Assembly: GCA_022113835.1 (NCBI GenBank)
Contig: JAILWY010000016.1
Span: 3,758,501-3,822,500 of the forward strand
Direction: 5' to 3'
Length of the DNA: 64,000 nucleotides
DNA from: Atopsyche davidsoni
Taxonomy: Eukaryota; Arthropoda; Insecta; Trichoptera; Hydrobiosidae
This document shows positions 11,297-24,500 of the stretch, one piece after another. How positions within the stretch are numbered: the stretch's first letter is position 1; each line of letters begins with the position of its first letter. Made by a program: the position numbers and the translations under genes. Below the pieces are notes generated by a model, which was given only the letters and a program-made list of their open reading frames with translations, was not told the origin of the DNA and ran no database searches.

Positions 11297-13077
11297 ATCG
11301 ATCTTTATTCTTGAAATGCACTTCTTAGTAGATGCAGTAAATCGTAAACTCACGCACGTTTCAATTATTATTTTTGTTGTTTTGTTTGTTTTTGTTTGTT
11401 TGTGTAACTAAAGCCCGCGTGCGGTGAACGACTGACACAATTGGCTCAACCGTCCCCACATAAATACTTGATAGAGGAAAGCATGACAGTGTGGGAAATG
11501 TCATATCTAATCTGATGTTGCATAATTGGCCACTCGACAGGTGAGATAAACCGAAATAAAGACGAACTGGAAATATTAAAACATTACATTTGTGTTCTTC
11601 TTCTTCTTGTGCCTCTCCTCATAGGAGTGGAGGTTAGTGACCATTTCACTAATCTATTCACTAGTTCAGCTGTACTCCCGATTACGTAAATTCCCCATCC
11701 ACGCATGTCATCCTCCTACCAATGCCCCTTATTCCTTTGATTTTTATTTTATACATTTTACATTATACATTAAAATATTTATTTATAATATAAGCGTATA
11801 AATCAATCGTTTATTTTCAAGAATATAAATCTTATAAAAACATCAATAAATCTGTGATTCATTTGGTGTCTTTTAAATTATTTTTTTTAAATTTCTTGAA
11901 GTGAAATAAATCCTAGTTCTACTCTCCAAACAAAATAAACTTATCATTGTAATTTATTTGGTGTAGTAATATAATAAGATAACATCGTAATTGGTTAAGA
12001 AAACCACAAGTTATCGATCTCGTGATCTCAAAAGTGTCCAACGAGGAGGAAAATCCATCAGAAAGTCTGCAGATCATCTATATTATCAATTTGAAACGTA
12101 ATTTGTAATATCTCAACATCGAATTGAAATAATCTAATAAGCATAATAAATAATTAAAGCTTTGAGTATGATAGTGATAATTAGATTTAATACTAACAAA
12201 CATGTTTAATTGCATCAAGTTGGAATTATTTACGGCAGGGATCTCGGCTTCATATTTGTTATGAAGACAAATATTTTATCTAGCAAAAAATAAATCTACG
12301 TGTAATTAGTTACTTCTAAAATATAAAAACGTATTTTATAAAGCTTTTGACAATACTTTATTTTTAATAAATATTCAATGACACTGGTAAACACATGGAG
12401 AATCAAAAACTTTATGTAAACTATACGTAACTTTTTAATAGTTACCTACTCTGATGACTACCGTCCGAGGCCTTGTGACAATACGTTCATCGGTTTTGCT
12501 TGTAGACCACACCGACTTAATAACTTTTAAACATAAATCTATATTTTATACCATAATTTAATGTTTAAAATAAATCATATTTTCAGGAATTTATAAAACG
12601 GTGAAAAATAAAATATTCAAAGTCATAAAGCACTTTCTTTTATTTTACAAAATAAATAACAAATATGTTTTATATATTTATTGTAACTAATGACAATAAT
12701 TTAAATAAGTTGCATAATCCTAATAATATCGAAGGTTTTTGTATCCTTAACAAACCTTATTCATCGTTTCACGTCCACTAGTAATATATATTGTACATAT
12801 CATTATTAATAACACTTAACTAATGCTTAGTATGCTAAGCTTAAAAAGATATTTAAAGCAGGCTTTTCAGACAATACAAACTATACTAGAATCTATATAT
12901 AAAAAAAAACACCTAATCGGAAATATTATATTCAAAACTAAAAGAGCACAACAAAAATTCACAGAAATGAATCAAACCCATAAAAATATTTATGATTTAA
13001 AATCTTACTTGCCAAAACGGACTCAGTAAGTATTGGCACAAAATGATTTAATGTGATTTCTTGGGTGCGTTTCAGTG
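11297..13077. other. spacer between the two b561 genes
   Basis: About 1.8 kb containing the promoter and 5' UTR of copy A and the 3' UTR of copy B. The stretch at 11590-11720 (CTTCTTCTTGTGCCTCTCC and following) stands out from the AT-rich background and resembles dispersed repeats common in insect genomes. The open frame 12823-13029 is lysine-rich chance sequence. Confidence 0.45.
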
Positions 13078-14671
13078 TCATTGCACAAACCTTCGTCGGA
13101 TCTGCGCATAGCTGAGCTTGGCGAGATTGATCAGCGGACACCTGAGGGTCAGGAAGATGGTGATGCAGCTGAAAATAGTCAGGCACAGAATAACTTCTTC
13201 GGGAAGCTTGGTCTTTATCCACCTCTTGTCGTATCCTGTGATGAGGCAGGCCACTCCGACGCAGAAGGTCGCGCAGGAGGTGGAGCTATGGTAGATGATC
13301 ATGAAGACTGGCTTCACTCGTCTGTTGCATCTGCCTACTATGTAGGTTATGGGGCCATTCATGGCGGTCACGGAGATGAGGACCAAAGAAGACAAACCTT
13401 AAACCAGAAACCAAATATCGAACTTTTAAGAGCTGTCTTTTACGCCTTCAAGCCTTTGAGACTTGATATTTTACATATATTTTTTTTACATAAATAATTG
13501 ACTTATTTTATCCTCACTGCACGCCACTGCTAAATAACTATCACAAACAATGCATTGCTATGCTAGCTTTGGTATGGCACATTGATTAAATACTAAGTAC
13601 ATGTGATGTACACTTACAAAAACTCGTTGGGCATTTTAATGAAATCAAATCTTTATGTTATCTAACGGCGCGAACATTTATTTACATAACTGGAAAACCC
13701 GGGGAATCCCTTTAGACTTTTTGCTTACAAAAAGTTGACCAATATATTACGATAAGAGATCTATAAATAATCATTCTTTTCTAATCAATGCTACCTAATA
13801 AAAACCATAGTACTTTAGACAACCGGACAGATTGACATGATTTAAATCTGAATTATGACACACATATTACTTTATTGTGATTAATATAACGCTGGGCGAC
13901 CTGGGAAATTTACTTCATATTATTTATATTAGTCATTTATCTTTCTGCACCGGACTGAACAAAGTATCTTCTTTGTCTGTAAATCGGTGTTCCCCGCCAG
14001 ACACAAGCTTCAAGAAATAATTATAGATATATTTACCTAATATGGAGTGTGTGGACTTAAAGTTAGCTCCTTTTTGGTAAATGATAAGAGACGTTCCCGT
14101 TATCGCCAGGACGGTTCCCAGCCCGCCCAGCACGAGGTGGAAGATCTTCTTCGTTTCCTTCTTGAGCGTCATCGACCAACCGTTGTCACAAGCCAAGCTC
14201 ATTATGGCCTCCGCCAACAACAGCTGATACTGTAATTAAAATTAAAATATTAGTAATAAATCGTAAAATTATTTTGATATCAAAATGTAAATCTAATAGT
14301 AAAACTTATTATTTCCATAAACTAGTGTGGGAATTATGCTTTAGTAGTTATTACTGTTAGAGATTTGTAGATCAGTATCGTTACTTCGTCAACAGTGTTT
14401 CCTTCGTAGGTCTCTCTGTTACTTTTATATTAATGGATATAATACACAAACGTACCCCAGTGCATGACAGTGCAATGTGTAACTCGAAAAACCCGACTTT
14501 GTCTGTTGTCAGTGCAACCCAGCAAACTGTAAACGTAATGACAGCAATGAGGGATCTGTTGAGGGCATTGATGATCCTCCACACCACGTCCCAGGGGCTG
14601 TTCCCTCCGCCGGCCAGGCTCTCCTGTGACTGCATCACAGTCCACTCCCCGACCACCGGTTCAGGCTCCAT
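13078..14671 (-). CDS. cytochrome b561 domain-containing transmembrane reductase (CYB561D1/2-like), copy B
   Basis: Tandem paralogue of the gene at 8450-11296. Exons on the minus strand: 14456-14671, 14037-14229, 13078-13397, joining in phase to 242 residues. The ATG at 14671 begins MEPEPVVGEW; the longer frame upstream has no ATG. The four family histidines are present at about His65 (FELHIA), His103 (KIFHLV), His133 (KSTHSI) and His173 (IIYHSS), so haem binding should be intact. Its N-terminus is about 13 residues longer than copy A and the C-terminal tail is basic (QIRRRFVQ). Intron positions and the 193-base middle exon match copy A exactly, which shows origin by duplication; sequence identity is otherwise low, so the duplication is old. 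Confidence 0.87.
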
Positions 14672-16525
14672 ATTAATCAATTAAATTCGACACAACACTG
14701 TACACAATATTATTTTTCAGCACACTATTCACACCACCTCGTATGTTTCCACAACGAACTGTCCAATGCAGTCAAACTGGCTCTTATCTCACTATACAAA
14801 ACTTACGATAACCTCTCGCTTCTGTACTTGTAATAAAAATCTTTGTTAACACCCCGAGACTTGTGTCCAATTAAAATACATATAGGATCACCCTAGGTGT
14901 GATTATTTTATGCGAGTTTTTCTTAAATTCTTTGTATTTATGCTAAAAACAATTCACTGTTTGCTTTGTTGAATGAGAGATTAATGAATATCATTATTAT
15001 CTACGTACCTACCTAGTTTGATGCACACACATCTGTTTTTACGAAGACATGTTTTTTTGCTATGTTTATCAACGCACGTCACTGAAATAAATCTCTTGAT
15101 CAATGTATCAAAGGCGGAGCTTGAATAAATACTAAATCAACTGTATAATATTTAAATATCATTTGTATATATTTAAATTTTATAGTATCTAACAAAACGT
15201 ACAACAAGTGAGACAAAATAACACCGTTAATAGGTTTTATAAATTCATATAAAAATATTTTCTCACTATTTATCAAAGAAAAAATGTCAGAAAATAGAAT
15301 CTACTTCACTGTTGAAATATATTTTTTCCGATTAGAAGCAATCTGGATTCGACAATCTGTTTATCAGCAAGTGTAAAATCTCACGTATATTGTAATCTAC
15401 ATTAGATTTATCGACAATGCGGTCTTTGACATGATTCAATACGAGGCAATAGTGTTAATAATGGATACTATTTCAATTGAAATTTTCCTATTAACAAACA
15501 CTTCGGTGTGACTTATTTCTTATTTTTAGCAATGCAATTCTCTTTGGAATTTTTAACATAATCAGCTTTGTATAGAGCTTTAATATAAAAATACTGTTGC
15601 TATATGAAGATCATACTAAACATATTTTCAAAAACGTGATGTCAACAAACATACCACCAATAAGGCTAATTATGTACATATAAATTGCTAAGACTTGGAT
15701 AAATCCAAATTGCAAACGAATTAGGATCCTTTGCTACAGTACAGTGAACCCTTTGTTAATCTACCACTTCCACTTGGAGCTTCTATTTTATTATTTTTAT
15801 TAATTAAATTTACAAAAATATAGAAAATCAAAGAAACAATTAAAAATACTTTATTCTTTAAGGGGTTATTGATACGTATATTAAATCATGAATGGTTTAC
15901 ATTTTTTAACAAAGTGTAAGTGGTTAATTATAGGTAAATTAAAGCTATAACAAAAATTGAGTAAAGTGAGTTTTTCTAATGAAAAAACGTTTTAGTTTAC
16001 GACCTCTATCCATACAAATTTATTATGTAAAAAATTTGCTTTTAATTCATCGATTCACTTATGAATTGATGAAAGAAATCCTCGACTATTTTTTTTTAAT
16101 TAACAGAAAACTTTGCTGTTTTTCGAAATTCTAAAATTCTGAATTAGGAAATTTTATAAAACTGACAATATTTTTGAAGAAATTTAGTTCTCAGTACCTT
16201 TATTGAATTAAATATTATTTAGCTGATTTATATCTATATCATCATTTTTCAATTTCAATCTATTTTTTTATTTTTGTGTGTTTATTGAAAGTAATGAATA
16301 CATTTTTTTTTTCCATAAAATAAATTTATTTTTTAATTTATTAAACCCTAAATATTTATTTTTAAATTTTATAATATATTTATGGTTTTTGACATTTTAA
16401 ATTGAAACGTCAAACGCATCAGCCATATAATATTTAAAAAAAAGAAGACCGGGATGTGAAGTTTTGTGGTTGGCGTTGTGTAGTTCTGGTTTGATTTTAA
16501 TAAATAGTGTCAAAATTCTCGCAAA
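14672..16525. other. intergenic region upstream of b561 copy B and stomatin-like protein 2
   Basis: The two flanking genes are divergently transcribed, so this 1.85 kb should contain both promoters. It is AT-rich with no supported gene. The last 80 bases before 16526 are probably the 5' UTR of the stomatin-like gene. Confidence 0.45.
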
Positions 16526-18898
16526 ATGCTATCGAGGACGAGGGTGCTTTCAGCATCCATTGGGTTACTTCGAGTAAGCAAGTTTTTATAAAAATATTTT
16601 CTTACTTTAATATTAATGATGCCTATATAACCAAAAAATGTGAATTTCACAATTAATAATCATGCTTTTTTTATTTTACAGAATTCGTTACAACCTTCGA
16701 TGGTAAAAAATGTCACAGCTACCGTGATACATAATCCCACATTTGTGACGACTGCTCGATGTAGATCATCATCTCCTATAAATACAATTGTCATGTTTGT
16801 ACCCCAACAAGAGGTAGGAAATATGTTATGATGTGTATTTTATTCATTATGAATTGTATATATTTTTACAGATAAACGTTTTAAGATTATAAATTATCAT
16901 TTTTCAGGCTTGGGTTGTGGAAAGAATGGGTAAATTTCATAGAGTACTTAATCCTGGGTTAAATATTCTGATTCCTGTGTTTGATCGCGTCAAATATGTA
17001 CAAAGTCTCAAGGAAATTGCAATCGATGTTCCAAAGCAAAGTGCCATTTCTGCAGATAATGTTACTTTAAATATTGATGGAGTTCTTTACTTACGAGTTA
17101 TTGATGCATATTTAGGTAAATCTATTAACTAACTTACTTGAGCTAACCGTTACTTTATTTATTGCAAATTAATTTAAATAAATGACTTGTCCTAATTTTT
17201 ATGTATTTATTTAATTTATTTATTATTGCTTAGTGGTAGTATATTTTTCTCGTTGTTTCTTTAGCATCTTATGGAGTAGAAGATCCAGAGTTTGCGATCA
17301 CTCAACTTGCACAGACAACCATGAGAAGTGAACTGGGAAAGATTTCATTAGATAAAGTGTTTAGAGAAAGAGAATCTCTTAATGTCTCAATTGTAGAGTC
17401 CATCAACAAGGCCAGTGAAGCATGGGGCATTACATGCTTACGTTATGAAATCAGTAAGACACAATATTCAAGCACCCTAATATAAAATCTGATATATTAA
17501 TAGTCTGTTATATTAGTTTATTGCTATATCACCATGGAAACAATTAGCAATAATTTGTATTCTGTTTTTTTCAGGGGATATAAAACTTCCTAGTAGAGTG
17601 CAAGAAGCTATGCAAATGCAAGTTGAAGCAGAGAGACGCAAAAGAGCTGCTATTCTCGAGTCCGAGGGCATACGATCTGCTGACATTAATGTAGCTGAAG
17701 GAAAACGGCAATCTAGGATTTTGGCCTCCGGTAATTGTTAAAAACAATTTTGTGCTAATTTTATAAATATATATTTTATTGCACTAATTATATGATTCCT
17801 TATAACGCTTTTTAAAAATCCAAAATTTTCAGAGGCTGAAAAACAAGAACAAATCAACAAAGCTTCTGGTGAAGCGGAAGCCATGTTAGCCGTCGCTCAA
17901 GCTCGTGCCAGAAGTCTCACTATGGTAGCCTCGGCTCTCGCACACCATGTAGGGCAATAAGGCTTTCAACTAAGCAAATATTCATTCTATATGTATAAAC
18001 CAAAATTCTATTAAAAAAAAAATTATTCTTTTTAGGACGGAAAAAATGCAGCATCTCTCTCAGTTGCTGAACAGTATGTCAGTGCTTTTAAGAAACTTGC
18101 TCGCACAAACAACACTCTCATACTTCCTTCTAATGTGGGTGACATCACAAACATTGTTGGCCAGGTAACTTTCCTTTTCCTTGTTTAGATTCATCGATGC
18201 TCATTAACCCAATGCTTATCACATACCATTTATATCTATATGTTAACACAATTATAACTAACCGAATCCATTAACATATTGTTGAAAAGGCAATATATTT
18301 TACTAAATGTACATACAAGTTTTTAGTGTGGGTGGGTATGATCAGGGAATACGAATAATCTAAGTCAATAGTCAATACTAAATAAAAACCTAAGTATTTT
18401 CTTGTCCACAATAAATCTGCCTAAGAATAATGATAAGCAACTATTTTGGAATCTTAATGATTTAGGAAAAAAATAAATGTTTTTTTTAGATATTTGGCTT
18501 AAAATTTTGACTACCCAACTATCCGATTTGCAAAGATAACCCCATAGCTAGAGTCTATGGAAAAGCTAATAGACCTTGACATCGACTGCAATGACAAGGT
18601 CTATTAATTTTTCATTAATACACTCCCATATTCCACATCTTTTGTAAATAAGAGTTTTAGCTGTATTATGATTTATTAATAGCTGCTGTATTTTTAGGCA
18701 ATGTCGATTTACTCAACAATAGCTACCACGCAAATAAAAAATACACAACAACAAGGTTTAAATTCTACCCAGTATATTGGTGATACTTCCAAATTATCTG
18801 AAGACCTAGCAGCCGAATTATATTCAGATGATGAAGAACGAGCCAAACATGAAACCCAGTCCTTGAGTGACAAGCCCGTCAAACCAGAGGATAAATAA
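16526..18898 (+). CDS. STOML2: stomatin-like protein 2, mitochondrial
   Basis: SPFH-family scaffold of the mitochondrial inner membrane that binds cardiolipin and prohibitins and supports cristae and respiratory complex assembly. Eight exons: 16526-16573, 16682-16813, 16908-17115, 17265-17453, 17575-17730, 17833-17948, 18036-18164, 18698-18898; 1,179 coding bases, 392 residues. The N-terminus (MLSRTRVLSASIGLLR) is a basic amphipathic targeting sequence. The SPFH domain begins near VVERMGKFHRVLNPGLN and includes VPKQSAISADNVTLNIDGVL; it is followed by the alanine/glutamate-rich coiled coil (AEKQEQINKASGEAEA) and a conserved C-terminal region (ILPSNVGDI). It is somewhat longer than the roughly 356-residue human protein, chiefly at the N-terminus and the acidic tail. 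Tail-to-tail with NDUFS4. Confidence 0.95.
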
Positions 18899-19355
18899 AA
18901 ATGTATATTGAACATACAATTAGATATTTATTTTTAGTTGCAAACCTGTTTTTAAAAAAGATTATTTCTGGACTCGCAGTTATCATGTGAGCGAATCAAA
19001 GCTAATGTAATATTTTACGATATATAGGTGAATGCCATCTGTTGTAATATTGTTATTAAATGGTGAAGAATGAAAAACCTGCATTCTATTGTCCTATTTA
19101 CAAAAACAGGACATTTTTTTTTGTTGAAATTGGTAATCATAAATAGTGTCATCCCATGTAAATTTATTTAGAAAGTGGACTTACATACTCATTAACATTT
19201 AACTAGCTTGTATTGAGTTGGTAGCAGAACTTTGCAAATGGTTAAAACACTTTAGAATTAGAATCTTTTATTTACTAAGAAGAAGTACAACAATTAATTA
19301 AATTAAATAATCACTCATGTTTCACAAATATTCTAGTGAGACAATTGCTACACAT
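18899..19355. other. convergent 3' ends of SLP-2 and NDUFS4
   Basis: A 457-base gap holding both 3' UTRs. AATAAA overlaps the SLP-2 stop codon at 18894-18899, and a reverse-strand AATAAA lies near 19268-19273 for NDUFS4. Nothing else is seen. Confidence 0.5.
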
Positions 19356-20264
19356 CTACTTGGTAGAGACTCTGGTTCTCTTATTCCAAGAAAAGTTAAC
19401 TCCATAATTCTTTGGCCGCTCAGGTTTTTCCGTTTTTCCGACATCAAGGAACCAACTCCATCCATTTTTCTCGCAATGGTTGACAGCATCATCACTGTTG
19501 GTGAAGGAGATCTTCATGTTAGAGAGAGGATCACCAGTAGAGGACCAGCCCATGCAGGGGTTCTCCCACCGTTCACGCGTGTCAAACTCCATTTCCCAAT
19601 GATCCAGATTATTCGTGCCACTCTGCATAGAATTTTTCGCTGGCTTGTAAATTCTCACACGCCTTGATTTAATATGCTCTTCAGGCACTCCATTGACTGG
19701 AGCCAATACTTCCTGAAATCAATTTTTTTAATGTAATTAGTTACATGTATTAATTTAGTAAAATCTTATTTAATTCAATAAGTATGTATTCAGTCACTAT
19801 AATTTTAGAGGACAACGATCTCGTATCAACATTAATTTCACTAAAGAAAAACGTTTAGAAAATGAGCATGGACAAATGAATAATGAAAAAATCTTAAATT
19901 CTGCGATTCATAGTTGATTCAATAAGGAAATGGATTTGAAAAAATAAAAATGTTTTTTTTACTTGGTTACTAATAGTAATAGTGCTGGCTGAGAAAATCC
20001 TTCTTTGTTCTAATTCTTCAGGAGTAATTAAAGCAGTTGCGGTAATATCTTCTGCCTCCTTTTGACTTAGGGCTTTAAAAGGGTCCTCAGAAAACTGAAC
20101 ACTCGACGTAGACAGCGAAGCCCTAGACCTGTCAAAATGAAAAAAATAGAAAAACAGCCGCGCACAACGTATTATGTATACGCTAGAAAAATCTTAGAAC
20201 AAAAAATATATATTAACCATTGAATGACCTGGGTGCGCAAAGCACCATTAAAGTTTCGCCACAT
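19356..20264 (-). CDS. NDUFS4: NADH dehydrogenase (ubiquinone) iron-sulfur protein 4, mitochondrial
   Basis: Accessory 18-kDa subunit of respiratory complex I, located on the matrix arm near the NADH-binding module and needed for its stable assembly. Exons on the minus strand: 20218-20264, 19963-20128, 19356-19712; 570 bases, 189 residues. The start [12 protein letters not shown] gives a basic mitochondrial presequence. The last exon carries the whole ETC_C1_NDUFS4 domain, including [34 protein letters not shown], and GWSWFLD, and ends [10 protein letters not shown]. The first intron's donor is G|GTTAAT, weaker than its neighbours, but it is the only one that keeps phase. Head-to-head with IBTK across 1.3 kb. 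Confidence 0.94.
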
Positions 20265-21530
20265 TTTTCAGAAATTTACAGAGACTGTTGTTATTTAATA
20301 GGAAAACGCGAAGGATTGCCGGACTAGGCGGATTGCCATATGGAAAATAAAAATATATAACATTAACATTTGTACATAAAACGTTTTGATTTTTAAAGGT
20401 CTATTTATTTTAAAAAGGAGAAATAAGATGACTTACTTTTATGTGAAATATCTTTAAGATAGATATTTTAATATTAGTAATTATTTGATACGAAAACACT
20501 TCGGTACCAAAATCAATAATTATTAAATTCTTATAAATATATTTTTAAAAAAATAGCTTTCACTTTTTTAATGCTAACTTCGTTAAAATTGTCCAAGTAA
20601 TTTAATATTGTCTATGAAAAAACCTCCAACACTGTTATAATTATGACAGCTACAGTGCATATATTGTCTGTGGCCACAAGTATATCTGTCGGCTATTTTA
20701 GCAAATTGTCGATTCGGTCAATTTTGCTATTTGTTTGATTTTACTTGTGGCCGATGCTGTTATATCGGTAATATCGGTTTGAATAGACCATTTATGAAAT
20801 TAATCGCCGCCTCAAGATACTAAATATGGAAATCGTATACTCTTCCTGCAAATTTTTCACTTTCACCTATTTGTTTTCATAAAGGTTGGTTTAATTATTT
20901 AACTCTTGTATTGCTCAACATGATGTAATCTAATATGACTTAAGACATAAAACTATTTTTATCAGCTGCCACTGTAAACAATATTAAATTTGTTTATTTT
21001 AATGTAATGATTTGTTTAAATCTAAGTTGGAATGTAAAATTGTAGGAATATACCTAACTGCTTATTCTATTAGAACTATAACTTAATTATATATTTGAGT
21101 ACAAAAAAATATATAACTCATGTTATTATTGTTTTTTATCTTATTTATGCAGTTTCTATCGTTTTTTCAGATTGTTCCAACCCCAATCATGGCTATCTAA
21201 GGCTCAAAAATACCCCTGTGGGGGTATAAAATGGACTTTTTAAATTTATTTATTGTGTTAAAAAAAAAGTAGCTAAATAGTGTAAAGTTGGTATATTTTT
21301 AAAGTTGTATATTCTATTATCTTTATTTTTACAATTTTTTGTTGATTTTCATGAATTTGATTGACAGATTTTAAAAAACTTACAATACACCAAAAAATAT
21401 TATCATATCAATAATAAAAGTTAATAATTTTATACAAAATGTAATAATAAGTCATAAATAAGTTTTAATATCAGTTTTAACTATAATTCGTACCATATCG
21501 ATAATATATGAGTACGTTGACATAAAAATA
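20265..21530. promoter_or_regulatory. intergenic region between divergent NDUFS4 and IBTK
   Basis: A 1.27-kb gap between two start codons facing apart, so it must contain both promoters. I see no clear core motif. A hyphenated inverted repeat at 20672-20753 is listed separately. Confidence 0.4.
20672..20753. repeat. short palindromic element (possible MITE remnant)
   Basis: Arms GGCCACAAGTA (left) and TACTTGTGGCC (right) are exact inverse copies about 60 bases apart. Looser pairing continues inward (TAGCAAATTG against CAATTTTGCTA), so the whole 80 bases could form a long imperfect hairpin. No target duplication is evident. Confidence 0.45.
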
Positions 21531-24500
21531 ATGAACATGAGTCAATCAAAGTTGTTGGAGTCCGACTGCACCCGACAATGCCACTCGCTACAGCATGCAG
21601 GCCTTTTTACTTCTGCCATTACCAAACGAGCCGTTTCTGATGCAGCTCTGGCAAGCTTTTTCAAGTCTACCTGTTTCAACTTCTCCAAAACCGTTGACAA
21701 TGAAGTAAGTCTCCTAACATATGGCTCAAATCATTGATTCAAATTTAAGCCTAAAATTATTTTATATAACATGATATTCATGAGGGCTTACATTTAATCC
21801 ATTGAGTTCATAAATATTTATCCCATCTAAAAAGTTTCAGTTTAATAATAAGAGTTATTTGCTTACAATATTTTATATGTTCAGTAAATATTTTTTTTTT
21901 TTATCTATAAACTGTTTTTTTTTTATTAAGTAACCATTGCAAAATTGAATGTCGTCATAGGGCCGTAGTTTGTTGCACATGGCAGCCTCTCGAGGGCGCC
22001 GAGGGCTAGCGCAGTGGCTTCTACGGCAGTGCTCTTCTCAGGGCCTCCTCCATGTGGATTCTCGCGACATTGAGTCCGGCTACACCGCTCTTCACAGGAG
22101 CATCTTCTATGGACAAATAAACACGGCTGTTGCTTTGATGCAACTTGGTAGATATTACAAAAATAATTTTATCTTTGATAAGCTATCTTTATAAATGAAT
22201 AGATCTAATTCAGTTCACTTAAGTCGACAATAACTTACTTTGACATTATATCTTTATACATTGATACTAAAAACTCACTGTACATATTTTAGGTGCTAGC
22301 ACTTGCATATTTGACAATGATGACTTCTGTGCTATTGACCATGCCATGCTGGATCGGCCACCTCGCATAGAGTTGACTAAACAAATGCCTTGTGAGGTGT
22401 ACGTATGGGGATCTAACACCAACTATACTTCAGGGACTGGCTCTCAACACCATCGCAATATTCCTGAACTGCTCATTAGCTTTACGAAGCAGAATATCTA
22501 TATCAAACAAGTAAGAGAGGGTACTCGTATAATCATTAGATTTATTTTATTTCGGTCACCTAGAATTTCTCTGTCCTCAAAAATGATTGTAATTGCCTTC
22601 GCAAGTTGTAACACAACTGACTAGTAATTAGTCAATAATGTCCTCCCTTTTTGGTTCTTTTTTAAGTTTTGTTTTGCAGAAGTAGACACTGTTGGGTAAT
22701 TTACCGGTAAGTTGTGTTGCACCATGGTAGGGTGCTTCACTTATCTTTAAAAAACTACTTACTGAGTGTTTTTATCTTACCTTTTATTAAATTAAAAGTG
22801 ACTTTATAATTTTTTTTATTCGCATAAAGAAAATGACTATAGTGTTAATATGTTATGTCATAATATGTTAAAATAATTCTAGGTATGCCTCAGCAAGTTC
22901 CACACAATATTTGTGGGCATAAATGGAGGTGTGTGGGCTTGTGGTCACGGGGAGGGAGGTCGACTGGGTGTGGCACGCGGAGACACCTGTGTACTGCCCA
23001 CCGCCCTTGCTCTGCCTGAGCCCTGTCTGCACGCCGCTGTCGCCAGAGACCACACAGTGCTGCTTATGAATTCAGGAAATGTAAGTATGAATAAAATTTA
23101 AATCAAGAGCTTTTCTGGTGTTTTAAAAGGAAACATTTTGATTTAAATGGTTTTGAAATATATTTTTAATTTCAAAGTATGTAAAAGAATAATGACAACT
23201 AAAAACAAACACTTATTATGCATGTGTTATACTAGTTATGAATATTGTTGACCGGTAATAGGTATCAATATGCACACAGCAGGGTATGATCATCTTTAAT
23301 TATGTTTTTCAGTGTAATAATTTTCTTTTATAGATATTGTCATGTGGTCTCAATGAGCACCATCAGCTAGGGCAGGTCCCCCCGCCTCTGATGCAATTGT
23401 CCCCTCGGGCTGCCAAGCTACGCCTGCCGGGGGCTCGCGGCGTTTGTGCAGCACGATATCATTCTGCTGCGTGGGGGCCACGCTCTCTCTATACCTGGGG
23501 ACTCAATGGAGGACAGTTAGGACACCCCAAGGATAATGACAAAACAGTTATCGCTCCAAAAAAGGTAAGGCTTTGTGTAGTGTAAATATTGATTTTTAAC
23601 TAGTTGCCAATAACATGATTCTGAAGACAGTTTTCTGATAAATTTTAACTGACTGTTGACTTGCTAATACAAAACTATATTCTTTATCATTTAGAGATTT
23701 TAATTTGAACCATGTATTTGTACAGGTTTTAAAATATTTGAGTGTATATAAGATACATAATTAAGATTGTAGATTTATAGTATATTCACACATTCACAAT
23801 TTTTTTTCACATGCAAATCATTAAAAAATGCATGTAACAAAATATCAATAACCTCAGTAAATACTGAAAGTTATTGTTGTCTTATAGACTCTTTTGCCAC
23901 TTAGGTCTATTTTGTACTTTAAGTTTTCCTTTAAATGGAATTGATCAACTGAAGTCACCTGACCTTAATATACTCAAAATATGACTAATAATCATTATTT
24001 CTATAGATAGATTTTATTCCTGAAAAGACAATAGTTGCAAAAACCTGATTATATTGTTAATTTTAAAACGTAATACATACAATGTAGATAAGATGAAATT
24101 GGAAAAACAATGTGAAATTGATGTTATTAGGTTCTCCGCTTCGGAAACGGTCCAGAAGATTGCACAATAGAATCTGTAGCTGTGAGTGATGGTGCCACAG
24201 TTGCCGCCACTAGTAAAGGAGATGTCTATCTAATGCACCAGTATCAGTGTAAGAAAATTGCATCAAGGTTTGTTATTGGTGAATATTGTATTACTTACAT
24301 TTCAAAAAATCTTTCCTTGGGATGGCTCCTCGCAATTCACCACCCAAACTAGCAAACCACATAAACCTATTTTTGGGCAAATTTCAATTTTAAAAGGCAA
24401 AATATAAAATGTTTATATTTTGAAACCACTTTTAGATTACACAATATAAAGAGTGTATCTGTCATTGGAGGAGAGGTGGCAGGAGGTGATAAGTTAACTG

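Noticed and set aside
11590..11720. Conserved-looking CTTCTTCTTGTGCCTCTCC block
   Set aside because: It resembles common insect dispersed repeats, but I cannot define its ends or find another copy in the window, so it was not listed as an element.
12823..13029. 68-codon lysine-rich plus-strand frame
   Set aside because: AT-rich chance frame overlapping the 3' end of b561 copy B; no homology.
19317..19667. 116-codon plus-strand frame
   Set aside because: Antisense shadow of the last NDUFS4 exon.
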